From positions 1,875,001-1,939,000 of the forward strand of contig NC_053047.1 of the NCBI RefSeq assembly GCF_003473485.1: a stretch of DNA of 64,000 bases, in the 5' to 3' direction. This DNA comes from Medicago truncatula (Eukaryota; Streptophyta; Magnoliopsida; Fabales; Fabaceae). The first letter of the stretch is position 1; every line of letters starts with the position of its first letter. The position numbers were made by a program, and so were the translations under genes. A model generated the notes under the pieces. It ran no database searches. It had not been told where the DNA came from and saw only the letters and a program-made list of their open reading frames with translations. Of this stretch, positions 1-12,199 are shown one piece after another.

Positions 1-686
1 TTCAACTCATCATCTCATACAAATTTCTTAAGTAGGATCCATTAATCAATTATCATTAATTTTATATCATTACATTTAAAAAATTAAATATTAAAAAAAA
101 TGTGGGTTCCACTTGAGATTAGACGTCTTAAGTGAGACTTTGAATCTTATAAAACTTTGACAACTTTTTTTTCTCCAATAGAGTCCCTAACAAGTACCAA
201 CTCTTAAAAAGTTTAAAACTTTTCCATTAGAGATTATTTTAGATAGAACTAGGAAAGGTGAATAAAAAATTGGTTTTTAGATATGCATCAAATAGTGTGG
301 CAAAAAAAAAAATCTGAATCAAATGGTCATATGTATTTGTTTTATGGGTCTTGTTAACCAGTGTCCTCGGGATAATGGTTAAGGAAACTAAAAGTAGTAG
401 TTTTGTATTGGAAATTACAACTTTTTGACTTTTAGAAAGTTGAATTTAACACTTTTTACCATTTTCCAACAAATTATTTCTATTTATGTTCTCTTAACCA
501 ATGCCTCAAGAACACTCTTTAGCATTTCCCTTGTTTTATAGTATAATCAAGTGTGCTTGATCAATCTTGCGGTTTTAAAGGTAATGCAAAGTTAGAGATC
601 TATCAAAGTCTTCTCAATCTAGACTGAGCCATAAAAATGGATACATGATTTATTCTCGTGAGCAGAAGTCATTTAGTATAGATAAT
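1..686. other. Intergenic, no gene seen
   Basis: AT-rich sequence with no convincing ORF, RNA gene or intact repeat. It runs up to the target-site duplication of the hAT-like element that follows. Confidence 0.5.
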
Positions 687-694
687 ACATTGTA

Positions 695-1312
695 TAGGCA
701 TGACAACAAAACTCATATTCGCAGGTACGCACCTGAATCAAACTCAATTTGACGGATTTTCTTCGTTTTGACTGGGTTCGGGAATGAGTTTGGGTTTTCA
801 CCGCTATCGAAACAGGGGTACGGGGTGGGTAATGGGATATATGTACTCATCTCAAACCCATACTCAAACTCGTTCCAAATGTAGAAAATCAATTTATTAC
901 CCCTTTTATATAAATAAAAATCCAAACCCTAAGTCATTATACTCACACAGTCAGAGTATCTGACTTTCAGATGACACTCACTTATCATAGTTCCCTCTTT
1001 TCTACTTTCATATCTCACAATCTTGACCTCTCTCTTGTCCATGACCATAGCCATCAATCACCATCATCTTTTTGTTGGATAATGCATTACACTATTGCGC
1101 TTGAGGCTGAAAGATACTTTTATTTTTATTAAAAAAAATTATCCGTTGCGGGGATGGGATGGGCGATGATACCCCAACCTGTCGGGGACGAGGATGGGAT
1201 TCGATTTCTCGTCCCCGCTGGATATGGGTAGGGTAACGGGTAAGTATATAGGACTAAGGTATGAGAAAGAGAAGGTAAAACTCGTCTCCATCCTACCCTA
1301 TTGTCATGCCTA
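695..1312. mobile_element. hAT-like non-autonomous DNA transposon
   Basis: The ends are a 12-bp terminal inverted repeat: TAGGCATGACAA at the left and its reverse complement TTGTCATGCCTA at the right. They are flanked by acattgta (687-694) and acattgtc (1313-1320), an 8-bp target duplication with one mismatch, the size expected of hAT elements. No transposase frame is present. The interior is richer in G+C than its surroundings and has subterminal repeats of the gggtaatgggata / gggtaacgggta type. Two minus-strand frames of 70 and 83 codons (713-925, 1129-1380) are low-complexity P/Y/N-rich translations of these subterminal repeats and are not called as genes. Confidence 0.75.
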
Positions 1313-1616
1313 ACATTGTCACATGCAAAAATGGGAATTTGAATCTCACATTCATACTTTTTTAACTTTTTATCTTTCATTAATACTTTTTTGAAGGAAA
1401 TCTTTCATTAATACTCTTCAATTGAATTATTTATTTTTATTGTAATTTTATCTTTTATATAATATTTACATATTTATTAAAAAAAAATTGTTTTTTTTTA
1501 AGAAAGGACTTAAAATTTTTGTTAAAACTCGTTATAATTGGAACTATTTCATTACAATGTAAACCTTTTCTTTTACTATAGATCAAATCTTTTGATTGTG
1601 GTATATTAAAAGAAAG

Positions 1617-1790
1617 GCTTAAATGTTATTTTGGTCTCTTAACTATTTAATTGGTATTGCTTTGGTCCCTTAACTAAAAAAAAGATTGTTTGAGGATTTT
1701 AAGTTTTTTTTTAGTCTCGTTTTGGTCCCTTCTGTTAGGTTTCCATTAGGGTTTTAAAAAAGAAGTTAACTATTTAATTGGTATCGCTTT
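1617..1790. repeat. Degraded one-ended Mutator-like terminal motif
   Basis: Contains ggcttaaatgttattttggtc and several ttggtccct-type motifs, like the ends of the two complete Mutator-like elements in this window (15423-15875, 25410-27221). I see no matching opposite end, so this is probably a truncated copy. Confidence 0.35.
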
Positions 1791-2980
1791 ATTTTTGTTT
1801 TCCTCAATCAATTGGTCCTATGTCATTAATTCTAATCTACTAAAAAAGAAGACCGTTGGATAAAAGAGATTCATAAGATGTAACGATGTATCACCAACAC
1901 ATAATTAATTTTAATTTCATTATCTTCTTCCTTCATCTTCATCTAACCTTCTTCATCAACATTCATCATCTTCAACAAAATTATAATCTTCACCATCATC
2001 TTTCCATTACAACCTCCTTTAACACATCACATCCAATCATTATTAACCGGTTTCATCTTTGCCATTTTTATTTTTATTTTTGTAATTTAATCATATTTTA
2101 GCCTTTCATCTTCTTTGCATAACCTCTCATAATATTCTTGAGTTTCGTTGCTTTCGCTCGATGGAAAAGCACAAATTATGTATTAATCATCCTCCCCATG
2201 ATAATTAGCAAATAATCCTTTTCTTTTATTTCCCTAAAAAACAAATCCTTTTCTTTTATTCTTATCACTTTGTCATCGCCAACTTCTCAAACCAAAAAAA
2301 GAATCAAATCTTCAAAGATAATAAATCTGAAAAAACAAAACCTGCAACAAACATGGAACCTAATGAATGAAAAACCTGCACAGATTCGAACGTCAAGCTG
2401 ATAAAAAAAAATAAAAAAGGGTTAGGTAAAGTTGGCCCGGCTTTTTTTCCAGCTTTTCTACATTTTTAAGGAGAAGTTAGGCCAAACACAATATCAATAA
2501 AGTATCTTCGAAAAAAAATACTTTTTTAAAATGCATAAAATTGAATTGAATGAACTTTAAGCAAAAGTTGTTGAATGCTACTTCAAAAAACTACTAAGTA
2601 ATTCATTTTTTTTATAGTTGTGATTATGAAAGATTTTCTTATTCAATCAATAATGACTTCGACAATAACATCACTAATACAGAGACACAAATATTACAAA
2701 CACCTTAAATTCATTCATTTTAATTTTAGTAACACGAACTTTATATCATTTCAATGTAACCTATCAATTTCATTGAATTAGTTCTTTATATCATTTGCTT
2801 CCACAATTTATTTATTTTATAAAAAAAATAACTAGTGAGATGCATGTGAATTTCGATTTGCTATGAATTTCGATTCTATGAAATACAATCAACCAAACAA
2901 CTGAACACTCTTGGAATTATTAACCTTTTGCAGATCAAGCCAGGAATACAACAGAAATTCAACCGTTTCCAAAAAGAGAA

Positions 2981-3054
2981 ATTCAACTCATGGCCATGTG
3001 AACTCGTGGCTTCAATGAATTCAACTCATGGCCACGTGAACTCGTGGCTTCAAT
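2981..3054. repeat. Two-copy tandem duplication, about 38 bp
   Basis: Two adjacent near-identical units share the core caactcatggccatgtgaac / caactcatggccacgtgaac, followed by tcgtggcttcaat. They differ by very few bases, suggesting a recent local duplication. Confidence 0.7.
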
Positions 3055-3717
3055 TTTTTATTTTTAAAAAGTTGAGTTTATAAAAGTTTTAGTGAATCGA
3101 GCATTAAAGACTTATAATTATAGCAGATCTTAAGACGATAATATAAGATCAGATATAAATTTCTATATGTATTGATTACTCTTTTTTCAACCGAGGCTAG
3201 AACAACCGCACAAGTAAGAGAGACGTCACACTCTTACTCAAAACCTTAAGGCATTAGATTTATGGCTCCTCTTACTTGTAAGGTGTTCAACCTTTACTCT
3301 TTTATCCGATGTGGGACATATAACTCACACTTATACGCAACAACAGATGACACCAATTTAGATGAAAAAAATATATAAAGAAAACGATGAAAAACTGTGA
3401 TTTCGGAACAAAAAATCAGCCAAAATCACTAATCTTAAGTAGGTAAAGAAGAAGGTAGAACTTTTTTTTTTTTTTTTTTTTGGTACAAAGAAAGTAGAAC
3501 TTCTATCAATAAACAAACTAGAGTCGGCTTAAAGTTCGAACACTAAAATGATTTCTTTCTTAATTGAAATCAAATTAATTACTTATTAATCTTATGTTAA
3601 AAATGTCTTTTAAGTCGTATTATAAACCATACATAAACATATACTTTCTCGTGTCACCATTATAAACAATTTTTTATTTATTTATTGAATGATTAACGTA
3701 AAAACAATAATTTATTG

Positions 3718-3720
<3 letters not shown>

Positions 3721-3776
<56 letters not shown>
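3721..3776. repeat. (AT)n microsatellite
   Basis: Uninterrupted AT dinucleotide run of about 27 units. No function is inferred. Confidence 0.95.
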
Positions 3777-3780
<4 letters not shown>

Positions 3781-4479
3781 ACTATACATTTTGAATATAT
3801 TAGTTATTTAATGAATTAAAAAAATAAAATATTTGCTTATAATAACTTTCGAGGGAGTGTATTATCTTATAGAAAGCAACAGTGTTCGGATATTATTCAA
3901 TATGAGTATTCTTCTTCGTTTTTCGTGTAATGTTATACCTTCTTTTTTCCTGAATTAAATAAATAACTTAAGGAAGAAAAAAAAACTCAAAATTAAAGTT
4001 AATTGGGGTGGCATCGAACACATATGTCAAGTGTGAGTTAAAAGTTTTTCATTAAGTGAAAGGGCTAATACTAAACAAGAAATAATGAGTAAAATAGATA
4101 ACTCATACATCTAACTAATATCTTTTTCATTTTAAAATAGATAACACTCTCTTTTGAACATTCACTTTAGTAACATCTTTTCAATTTTGACCTTGTCTTG
4201 GAATCATTTTCAAGTAGTACACATTCCGACAATAATGATAGAAACATTTTATAAAGAAACATGAATTTTGAACTCTGCCCATGTGCACGAAATAAATAAG
4301 TGGGAAATCTTTGAAAAGTGTTAAACATGAGAATGTGAAACAAATTCAATAAAGCTAATGAGTGTAAAATTGGAATAATGTCATTTAATAGGATGACTTT
4401 AGTATATCTTTGCTTACATTTGAGACCACAAATTTTTTATTTTGTTTCTTACATTTGAGATTAGACAGGGTATATACCA

Positions 4480-4722
4480 ATATCCCATTTTCAACCATCT
4501 CTTTAATATTCACTATATCACTGTATGAAATTAATGTAGATCTCATTGTTATGTCTAAATCCCATTGATATTTGTATTTAAGGAATGTTGTCACGTCAGT
4601 TAGTGAGATATTGCAAGTCTTGTGTACTCATTAATGAGATATAACAAAATCCCATTTTCAACTATCTCTTTAATATTCACTCTATCATTATATGAAATCA
4701 ACGTAGATCTCATTGTTTTGTC
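4480..4722. repeat. Direct repeat pair, about 70 bp
   Basis: The block around 4480-4550 (core atcccattttcaaccatctc) recurs at about 4648-4720 (core atcccattttcaactatctc), both followed by tttaatattcact and a shared tagatctcattgtt. This is a local duplication upstream of the alpha-dioxygenase gene. Apart from the repeats listed, 1321-5020 shows no supported gene. Confidence 0.65.
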
Positions 4723-5027
4723 AAAGAAATAAATGTAGATTTCACTGTTTTATGTGAGATCCATTTCTAAAATTTGCAACCTACATTAATTGTATTTAAC
4801 GAAAGAGTGAATATTTGAAAAACTGTTGCTAGCATTACTTTAAATGATATGACAACACATCGTTAATGCACATGTATAGAACTTATACCGACGGGTTATA
4901 TAAATTAAACTCTTTAAAGATATGTCCACGTTTTCAATTACTCTTGTATGATTTTTTTTTTATCATAAATTCAAAAACAAAAAAATTAAAGAGATAAACT
5001 TCTTGGTCCTCTCCCTCTCATGCTCTC

Positions 5028-5035
5028 TATAAATA
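5028..5035 (+). promoter_or_regulatory. TATA box of the alpha-dioxygenase gene
   Basis: TATAAATA lies 72 bp upstream of the first ATG (5107) inside a CT-rich stretch, typical of an inducible plant gene. A start near 5060 would leave a leader of about 45 nt without an upstream ATG. The start site is inferred. Confidence 0.6.
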
Positions 5036-5106
5036 CCCTAAGTCTCTTCTCTAAATAACATGCACAAACACATTTCATCAAATCAAGTCTTGTATCAAGC
5101 AAAATC

Positions 5107-6355
5107 ATGTGGTCTTTAGTAACAGATCCCATTAGAAATCTTGTTACAATAGTTATACAACATTCCTTCCATAAAGATTTCCATGAAGTAGTGAAGAAAA
5201 TGACCATCATAGATGCTTTTCTTTTCTTTATACGAATACCCTCCTCCATCAACTCAACTATATTATCCTTCCTTCCTTAATAATAAACATACATAGGGTC
5301 TATTTACACTGACTTTGTTTGAGTTTATCTACAAGTATAAGCTTTTTTACACTTAGGGAAGAACTTTTTTTTTTGAAGAACTTATGAGAACAATTTATAA
5401 TAGTGTTCATCTTATTTTCGTAATTTTTCCAAAATAGCTTATGAAAAACTTATAACTTGTATAAAAACAATATAACTTTGTTTTATCACTTGCAAAAGAA
5501 ATAGTTTGTAGATAAACATTTATCTTGATAAGCGCTTGTACTATAAGTCGTAAATAAGCTCTTTATCCAAATAGGCATACCATTATTGTAGCAAATTTGA
5601 GTTCTCTATGGTCACATATATAATCACAAATCTTGTAGGTACTCGGTGAAGATTAGATAATTCGTATTTTGAAGACAAATTTAGTGATAATGTCATCAAG
5701 ATATGAATATGTTTATCTTTATTCTGCGGTCAAGACTCAAGATTATGTTTTTTTAAACCATGTTACATGTAATCACTTCATCTGTAACAAAATATAAGTA
5801 AAAAAATAAAATGCTTTTGATTCAAATTTTAAACAAAAAAACATTTAATTTATCGGCTTCTTTTTGCTTATATTTTACTACGGATAAAATAATTTTACTT
5901 TATTATATATATGTTCATGACCTCTAACTACATGACTTTTTTTTTTAGATTATTCACTCCATTGACAAGTTAGGATTATGGCACCGTTTGCCTGTTATCT
6001 TGGGTCTATTGTATTTGGCCACTAGACGCCATCTTCACCAACAGTACAACCTCTTCAACGTTGGACAAACAGCTGTGGGAGTTAGGGCTAACCCTAATGA
6101 TTATCCATATAGAACAGCTGATGGAAAATATAATGACCCTTTCAATGAAAGTGCTGGAAGTCAAGGGTCTTTCATTGGCAGAAATATTCTTCCTGTTGAT
6201 CAGAAGGACAAGGTTCAAACTAAAAACTAATTACATGATTAATAGTATATACAATATGTTTTTATGCTTTAGTTAAGAGAATATTTTGACAATATTAAAA
6301 AAAGTTATGAACTAAAAAAAAAAATTGTGCGCGCGCACGTCTGTGTAACTTTTTC

Positions 6356-6399
<44 letters not shown>

Positions 6400-9300
6400 A
6401 AAACTTTTTAAGACTATAGAATTGGATATTGTTTTTGTGCAGTTGTTGAAACCAGACCCAATGGTGGTGGCCACAAAACTTTTGGAGAGAAAAACGTTCA
6501 AGGACAATGGGAAACAATTCAATGTGTTAGCAGCAGCTTGGATTCAATTTATGATACATGATTGGATAGATCATTTGGAGGACACTAATCAGGTTTCATC
6601 AACTTCAAATTATATATAATTTTGTCCAATAATTTTCTTAATATGATGGTGGAAGCATGCTAGATTCTCAAGTAGACCAACATTTTAATGTTCGTGTTGT
6701 GATTGATTAATGTTAGTATTATATATATATATATATAGATTGAACTCACTGCACCACGTGAAGTTGCAAGCCAATGTCCACTAAAATCATTCAAGTTCTT
6801 GAAGACAAAGGAAATTCCAACGGGTTTTTATGAGATCAAGACTGGACATGCAAACATTCGTACACCTTGGTGGTAAGAATATTTTCCATATACCTAAGCA
6901 TTAATTGATCGTATATATACATATATGATTAAATAATGGAAAAATGTTATTAATTAAAATAGTGTTAATGATCATTTTACAACGATCTCAATGAAATTTG
7001 GACTTTTTATCTTGAGTTTATAAATTCAAACTCTTTACTATTGATTTCAAACCATCGCAATCATTTATATATAAACTGATGTAGACAAGCTAGCAGCACG
7101 AATCGAGGAAGAAGTGGCGCGCAAGAAAGGTTGAATCGGAACGGTGCTGATTTTGCATCCGATGTCGGTTTGACCCGAATTATACCTTTTCGGAAAGCCC
7201 CTGACGTCACGAAAAGGTATCAGAGCCTGGTTTCCCTTGGTATCAGAGCCTGGATTCCTCTGTTCTCTCGTGAACGTGATCCATCCATGAGGTTCGGAGC
7301 TTTCCGAAAAGGTATAATTCGGGTCAAACCGACACCAGATACAAAATATGCACCGTTCCAACTTGCGCGCCACTTCTTCCTCGATTCGTGATGCTAGCTT
7401 GTCTGCATCATAAATATATGGAATATAGTTTCTGAAAATTAGGTGTGTTACATATAAACATTGTTGTTTTTATATATCTAGGTCTATCTAATTTTGTCTA
7501 GTAATTATACTTATAGTCTCAATTTAAGACCTTCTAATTGAACTTACACATGACATGCATGAAACTATATGATAATAGGGATGGAAGTGTGATATATGGA
7601 AGCAATCAAGAAGTTTTGAACAAAGTGAGAACTTTCAAAGATGGGAAGTTAAAAATATTAGACGATGGTACCCTTAAGCAAAATGAAAATGGAGTAGCAA
7701 TTTCAGGTGACGTTCGCAATAGTTGGGCTGGTGTCTCAACTTTGCAGGCTCTCTTTATTCAAGAACACAATGCTTTTTGTGATGCTCTCAAGGTATACTT
7801 GTAACTATATGCATCAAATTTATTTATTTAAATAATTGCTCTGGACAAAAAATATTTTTTTTGTCAAAAAAGTGACATATGATATAACTACTAAAAAACA
7901 AAAATTAGTGAAGGAAAACATGAAATCCTCTATAATTCCATCACAAAATTTTGTGACCAAGAAATTTGTGACGAATTTTATTTTTTCCGTCACTCATTTC
8001 CCTTCCTAATTTTGCTTTTCCTAGTTTTACATAAAAGATAACTACTTTTTTTTATACCGTACTTTATTAGAATGAATACCCGGACTTGGAAGATGAAGAT
8101 CTTTACCGTCATGCTAGATTGGTGACTTCAGCAGTTATTGCAAAGATTCACACCATAGATTGGACTGTGGAGCTCCTTAAAACCGACACTTTGCTTGCTG
8201 GCATGCGTGCTAATTGGTAAGATTAAGTATAGAGTGTTTTCCCTCTAGTTAATTTTTCGAGTTTAATTAGTACAGTCTATCGGTATATTATATACTTATT
8301 TTATACATACATTTAATGATATGTTATCATGTCAATTAATGAATGTGGCAACACATAATTGACGTGACAATACATAATTAAATGTATGTGTAAAATAATT
8401 GTACACTGACAATGTATACTAATTAAATTTTATTTTTTACACGTTTTAGTGAAATTTTAATAGCTCAACCTAAATAATAGTAATTTTGATGTTCATTGCA
8501 TTAACTTTTGTCATGTTACAAAATTTGATTTTATTTAGGTATGGATTATTGGGAAAGAAATTCAAGGACACGTTTGGGCATGTTGGTGACTCTATCTTAG
8601 GTGGATTGGTGGGCATGAAAAAACCAGATAATCATGGTGTTCCATACTCTCTAACTGAAGAATTTGTGACTGTCTATAGGATGCATGCACTCCTACCTGA
8701 TTCTTTGCATTTGAGAGACATATCTGCCACCCCAGGACAAAACAAATCTCCACCACTGATCAAAGAGTATGCCAAAATATTTTTACACCAATATTATAAC
8801 TTATTACTATATAGCATCACAAACTTTAACAACTCATTTAATAGTCAATAAATGAAATTTATACCATTTTTAAATGAGTCTTATTTAATAGAAAATGAGA
8901 TCCATATAATTGGTGGAATACAAAAATTTACCCAATCATATACTTCATTCGTCTCAAAATAATAGTCGTTTAAGGTTTATACACAGTAATTAAGAAAAAG
9001 ATTAATTGTATTGATTTCAATGGTAAAATTAGTATCATTTACTAATATACTCTTATTAATTGTAGTTAGTGAAGTAGCTGTGTTCGATAAAATTCAATAA
9101 ATAAGGTATAATAATGAGAAAAAAATAATAAATGTTGCATTGTTATTATAAAGTGACAATCATCTTGCGACAAAAAAAAAATGTTAAATAAACAGTTATA
9201 TTGAGACTGAGGGAGTAGTGTTTTGAAAAAGAGTAACAAAGATTGTGTTTTTTAGCACTCCATAATCTAAAAAAGTTCTGAATTTTTTTATCTCTTTTGG

Positions 9301-10236
9301 TATTATACAGGATTCCTATGAATGATCTGATTGGCCTGCCAGGAGAAAAAACCTTGTCATCGATAGGATTTTCAAGCACATTAGTATCAATGGGTCACCA
9401 AACTTCTGGTGCCCTAACACTTGGAAACTATCCATCATGGCTCAGAGACCTAGTACCACAGAACATAGATGGCACAGAAAGATCTGATCATGTGGACATG
9501 GCTGCTCTTGAAAGTAGGATATCTGAGTCACAATTTTTATTTAAAGATTTTTTCATATTTTATCTATAAATCACTTGAAACTGATTGCAATTTGATATAA
9601 TATATAATGCAGTTTATAGGGATAGAGAGAGGAAAGTAGCCAAATATAACCAATTCAGAAGATCATTATTAATGATACCTATTTCAAAATGGGAAGATTT
9701 GACAGATGATAAGGAAGTAATCAAAGTATTGGAAGAGGTATATGGAAATGATGTTGAGGAGCTTGATACACTAGTTGGTCTCATGGCAGAGAAGAAGATA
9801 AAGGGTTTTGCAATTAGTGAGACATCTTTTGTGATATTCCTTATCATGGCATCTAGGTAAAAACAACTGATATATATATATATATATATATGGGGAATGC
9901 TAATACACACCCACTTCAATTTTAGAAGGTGTGTATTAGCATACTATTGAATTTGTCTAGTAAAATAGATGCATATTATGGATTTGATTAAATTTTCATG
10001 CACTTTGAAGGAGGCTAGAGGCTGATAGGTTTTTCACAAGCAACTTCAATGAGGAGACATACACCAAAAAGGGTTTGGAATGGGTGAACACAACTGAGAG
10101 CTTAAAGGAAGTGATTGATCGTCACCATCCAGGAATGACACAAAAGTGGTTGAATGCTTCAAGTGCTTTCTCTGTTTGGGATGCACCCCCAAACAAATTC
10201 AATCCAATTCCACTTTATCTTCGTATTCCTAGTTAA
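5107..10236 (+). CDS. DOX1: Alpha-dioxygenase (fatty acid 2-dioxygenase, PIOX/DOX type)
   Basis: Heme enzyme that adds O2 to the alpha carbon of fatty acids, giving 2-hydroperoxides for oxylipin defence signalling. Inferred exons: 5107-5229, 5949-6212, 6443-6592, 6739-6872, 7579-7792, 8071-8216, 8539-8766, 9311-9513, 9613-9856, 10011-10236. All phases agree and give 643 residues, against 639 remembered for Arabidopsis alpha-DOX1. Family landmarks are intact: WIQFMIHDWIDHLEDT with the distal heme His (about H168), and the YRMH motif with catalytic Tyr (about Y390) and proximal His (about H393). The C-terminus NPIPLYLRIPS is also as expected. The sequence resembles the DOX1 more than the DOX2 class. 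Oddity: exon 1 should end after DAFLFF, but the next bases are ATACGA, not GT, while all nine acceptors and the other eight donors are canonical. The gene therefore reads as intact except for this donor (see findings). Small repeats sit in introns 4, 6, 7 and 9. Confidence 0.93.
6359..6397. repeat. Poly-A tract in intron 2 of the dioxygenase gene
   Basis: About 38 consecutive A, preceded by the alternating-purine/pyrimidine patch gcgcgcgcac at 6329-6338. Such a tract can be the tail of a retroposed copy, but I see no recognisable body or target duplication. Confidence 0.7.
7078..7409. mobile_element. Fold-back element carrying two primer-binding-site-like motifs (intron 4)
   Basis: Two arms of about 110-130 bp are inverted copies. 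The outer ends are GATGTAGACAAGCTAGCA and TGCTAGCTTGTCTGCATC (one mismatch). Inner matches include ACCCGAATTATACCTTTTCG with its inverse near 7305-7325. The spacer holds GGTATCAGAGCCTGG twice (about 7217 and 7240). That motif is the complement of the initiator-tRNA-Met 3' end and is used as primer-binding site by many plant LTR retrotransposons. Both strands show an open frame of 86-102 codons across it, but these are by-products of the palindrome. It is probably an inverted LTR-junction fragment; a clear target duplication was not found. Confidence 0.6.
8269..8422. mobile_element. Short imperfect inverted-repeat MITE in intron 6
   Basis: The left end (attagtacagtctatcgg..., with tatacatacatttaat inside) is an imperfect reverse complement of the right end (attaaatgtatgtgtaaaat...gtacactgacaatgtatactaat). 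The whole is about 150 bp. It looks like a small non-autonomous DNA element with no coding capacity. Confidence 0.5.
8943..9215. mobile_element. Stowaway-type MITE (intron 7)
   Basis: The termini read CTTCATTCGTCTCA on the left and, inverted, CTCCCTCAGTCTCA on the right, the degenerate Tc1/mariner-related Stowaway end. TA flanks both sides (8941-8942, 9216-9217). At 273 bp it is non-coding. It is more diverged than the copy at 62999-63279, so likely older. Confidence 0.7.
9897..9942. repeat. Perfect 15-bp inverted repeat in intron 9
   Basis: ATGCTAATACACACC (9897-9911) and GGTGTGTATTAGCAT (9928-9942) are exact inverse copies around a 16-nt loop, right after a TA microsatellite. It looks like both ends of a MITE whose middle was lost. 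Confidence 0.6.
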
Positions 10237-10433
10237 TCAATTTGACTAAGCAATATGAAATATGCTAGCAACACATTTTTTTTAATGCAGACTCTTTAAT
10301 TTGTGAAAATTAAAACGAGTTTCGTTAAATCAATGTGGAACCTACATGATTTAATATGAACTATTAAAAAAAATTCAATCATTTAAAGATTGTATGTTAA
10401 AAATGGTGTGTTTGCTAGCACTCTCTTGCATTT

Positions 10434-10667
10434 GTGTTAAGTTGTTGTATTTGTGTATTTCAAAATAATCCTATAGTAATGAATAAAACTAAGGATAGGA
10501 ATAATGAAATGAGTGTGGCAACTCATCTAGAAGAACCAATGATTAGAGGCTTGATGAGTGCTTTTGCATCCTCTCCTTGTTCAAGGTTCCACCTTATCTT
10601 CTTCCTTTGTGTTTTAGTACTTTTCCCTTTTATTTCAGTACTTTATATTTCCATGAAATGGATATGA
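10434..10667 (+). CDS. Unrecognised small ORF, possible membrane peptide, weakly supported
   Basis: A 77-codon frame about 200 bp past the dioxygenase stop. A more plausible inner start near 10480 would give about 62 residues. The C-terminal half has one strongly hydrophobic stretch (HLIFFLCVLVLFPFISVLYI) that could span a membrane; the N-terminal part is polar. I do not recognise a family, and no promoter or homologue supports it. It may simply lie in the dioxygenase 3' flank. Listed only because of the single clean hydrophobic segment. Confidence 0.15.
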   Translation: MLSCCICVFQNNPIVMNKTKDRNNEMSVATHLEEPMIRGLMSAFASSPCSRFHLIFFLCVLVLFPFISVLYISMKWI

Positions 10668-12190
10668 TTCCATACCAGTAAATCTAGTTTCTGATTTCCA
10701 TAAGCTCGACCTCATTTGTAATGTTACATTGTATTAATGAAGTTTTGAGCACTATTGTTCAGTTTAAATATTCTTCTATAATTTCCTGCCTTCTTTTTAG
10801 TGAAATATTATTTCCTGCCTTTTCATCTTTAATAATGAGGTGAGAGAGGTGGAGTAAATCAAAGTGTTATCTTGGCGTTTGAGTTTAAATAAACTTAAAA
10901 TCCTAACGTTTTTGTATTATGATTGGTGTTAGAACCCAAAAAATTATCTTTGAAGATTAATTTGAAGGTGCTAGAGTAGGTAACTTGGTGGTTTGGGGGG
11001 CTGCTATCATATCATAGCACTTTATTCTGGCTATCGGCACGGCAGTGCCAACTTTGCAGGTGTGTGGGAGGTGTCCTCGGTGCTGTCATGGTTTTTGCTG
11101 AGTTTTTGGGGGATGATCGTGCTGCTGTTATTTCTGATTCACACTCGATTATCAAGTCAAAAAAGTAAAAACCACGTAAAGATATAATAATTCGATAACC
11201 AATAGAAAGAAAATGCATATATTTTTTCATCAAACTTTTAAAATTTAGCTTCCTTAATGAATCAAATAAATACAACGAAAAGCCATAAACATGTTTCACA
11301 TTGAAATACTTAACAGAAAAACCAATCCAATACCATTTACAGCTGGCTAGGAAGTGTAGAGAATAAACAAAACAAAAGTTACATTGACCATGCTGTTAGA
11401 TTCATTCATGTGTCACAAACATTTTGATCTCTTTGTTAAACGTCATTTGCAAATTAAAATCTGTTACCATGTTTTCTGATATCTGACAAACACGAAGTAA
11501 TAAAACAGATATGCATAAGCAAAATCTAGGCTTACAGACAATTATCCCTTCAATTGCATCATGATCACATCACTGATATCTAGGCTAGGATCACAATACG
11601 GTAACATGAATTAAACGAAAACACTATGCAATACTATAGCACAAATGTTTATAGCAGTAGATAGATACTCTGAAAACTACAGCAAGCCAGCTAAGGCAGC
11701 TTCAATGCCAATGACAAATAGCGAAAACAGCAACAGCTAGGATCACAATACGGTAACATGAATTAAACAAAAACATGTGTGTAACTACAGCTCAAATGTT
11801 TATAGCAGGAGACAGAAACTTGAAACTACCGTCAAAATAACAACAGGTATCATATTTAGAGACAGTTTGGATAAATAGTTCAAAATACACTCGTGTAAAA
11901 ACAAAAGTCAAAAGATTCTTCCCATATTAGGTGAAATTAGCTTTCATAAGTGAATAGTCGTAAACTTGTTTCAATTGAGAAGCTTCTGTGATACAAAAGC
12001 TAATCCAAACCAAAGCCTTAATAGAGAACAGTTTCCCAACTTCTCATAAAGTAACCACATGATAAGACTATGCCCACTAGGAATTTAGAACCAAAATTTT
12101 AAATCACAGTGGTGATCACCCTTAATCTAGTACAAACTAACAGAAAAACACAATCACAACTGCAGTTGTCAACTACAATTACAAACATTG
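10668..12190. other. Gene-poor stretch with one possible coding relic
   Basis: No supported gene. Frame 11055-11168 (+) reads GGVLGAVMVFAEFLGDDRAA then VISDSHSIIK before a stop. It looks protein-like but I do not recognise it (see findings). The motif ctaggatcacaatacggtaa recurs at 11585 and 11738, showing local duplication. Confidence 0.4.
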
Positions 12191-12199
12191 ATTAGAACA

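Noticed and set aside
4986..5252. 88-codon minus-strand ORF
   Set aside because: It is the antisense of dioxygenase exon 1, whose plus-strand frame matches the family.
7065..7391. ORFs of 102 (-) and 86 (+) codons in dioxygenase intron 4
   Set aside because: They are mirror translations of a palindromic element and resemble no protein.
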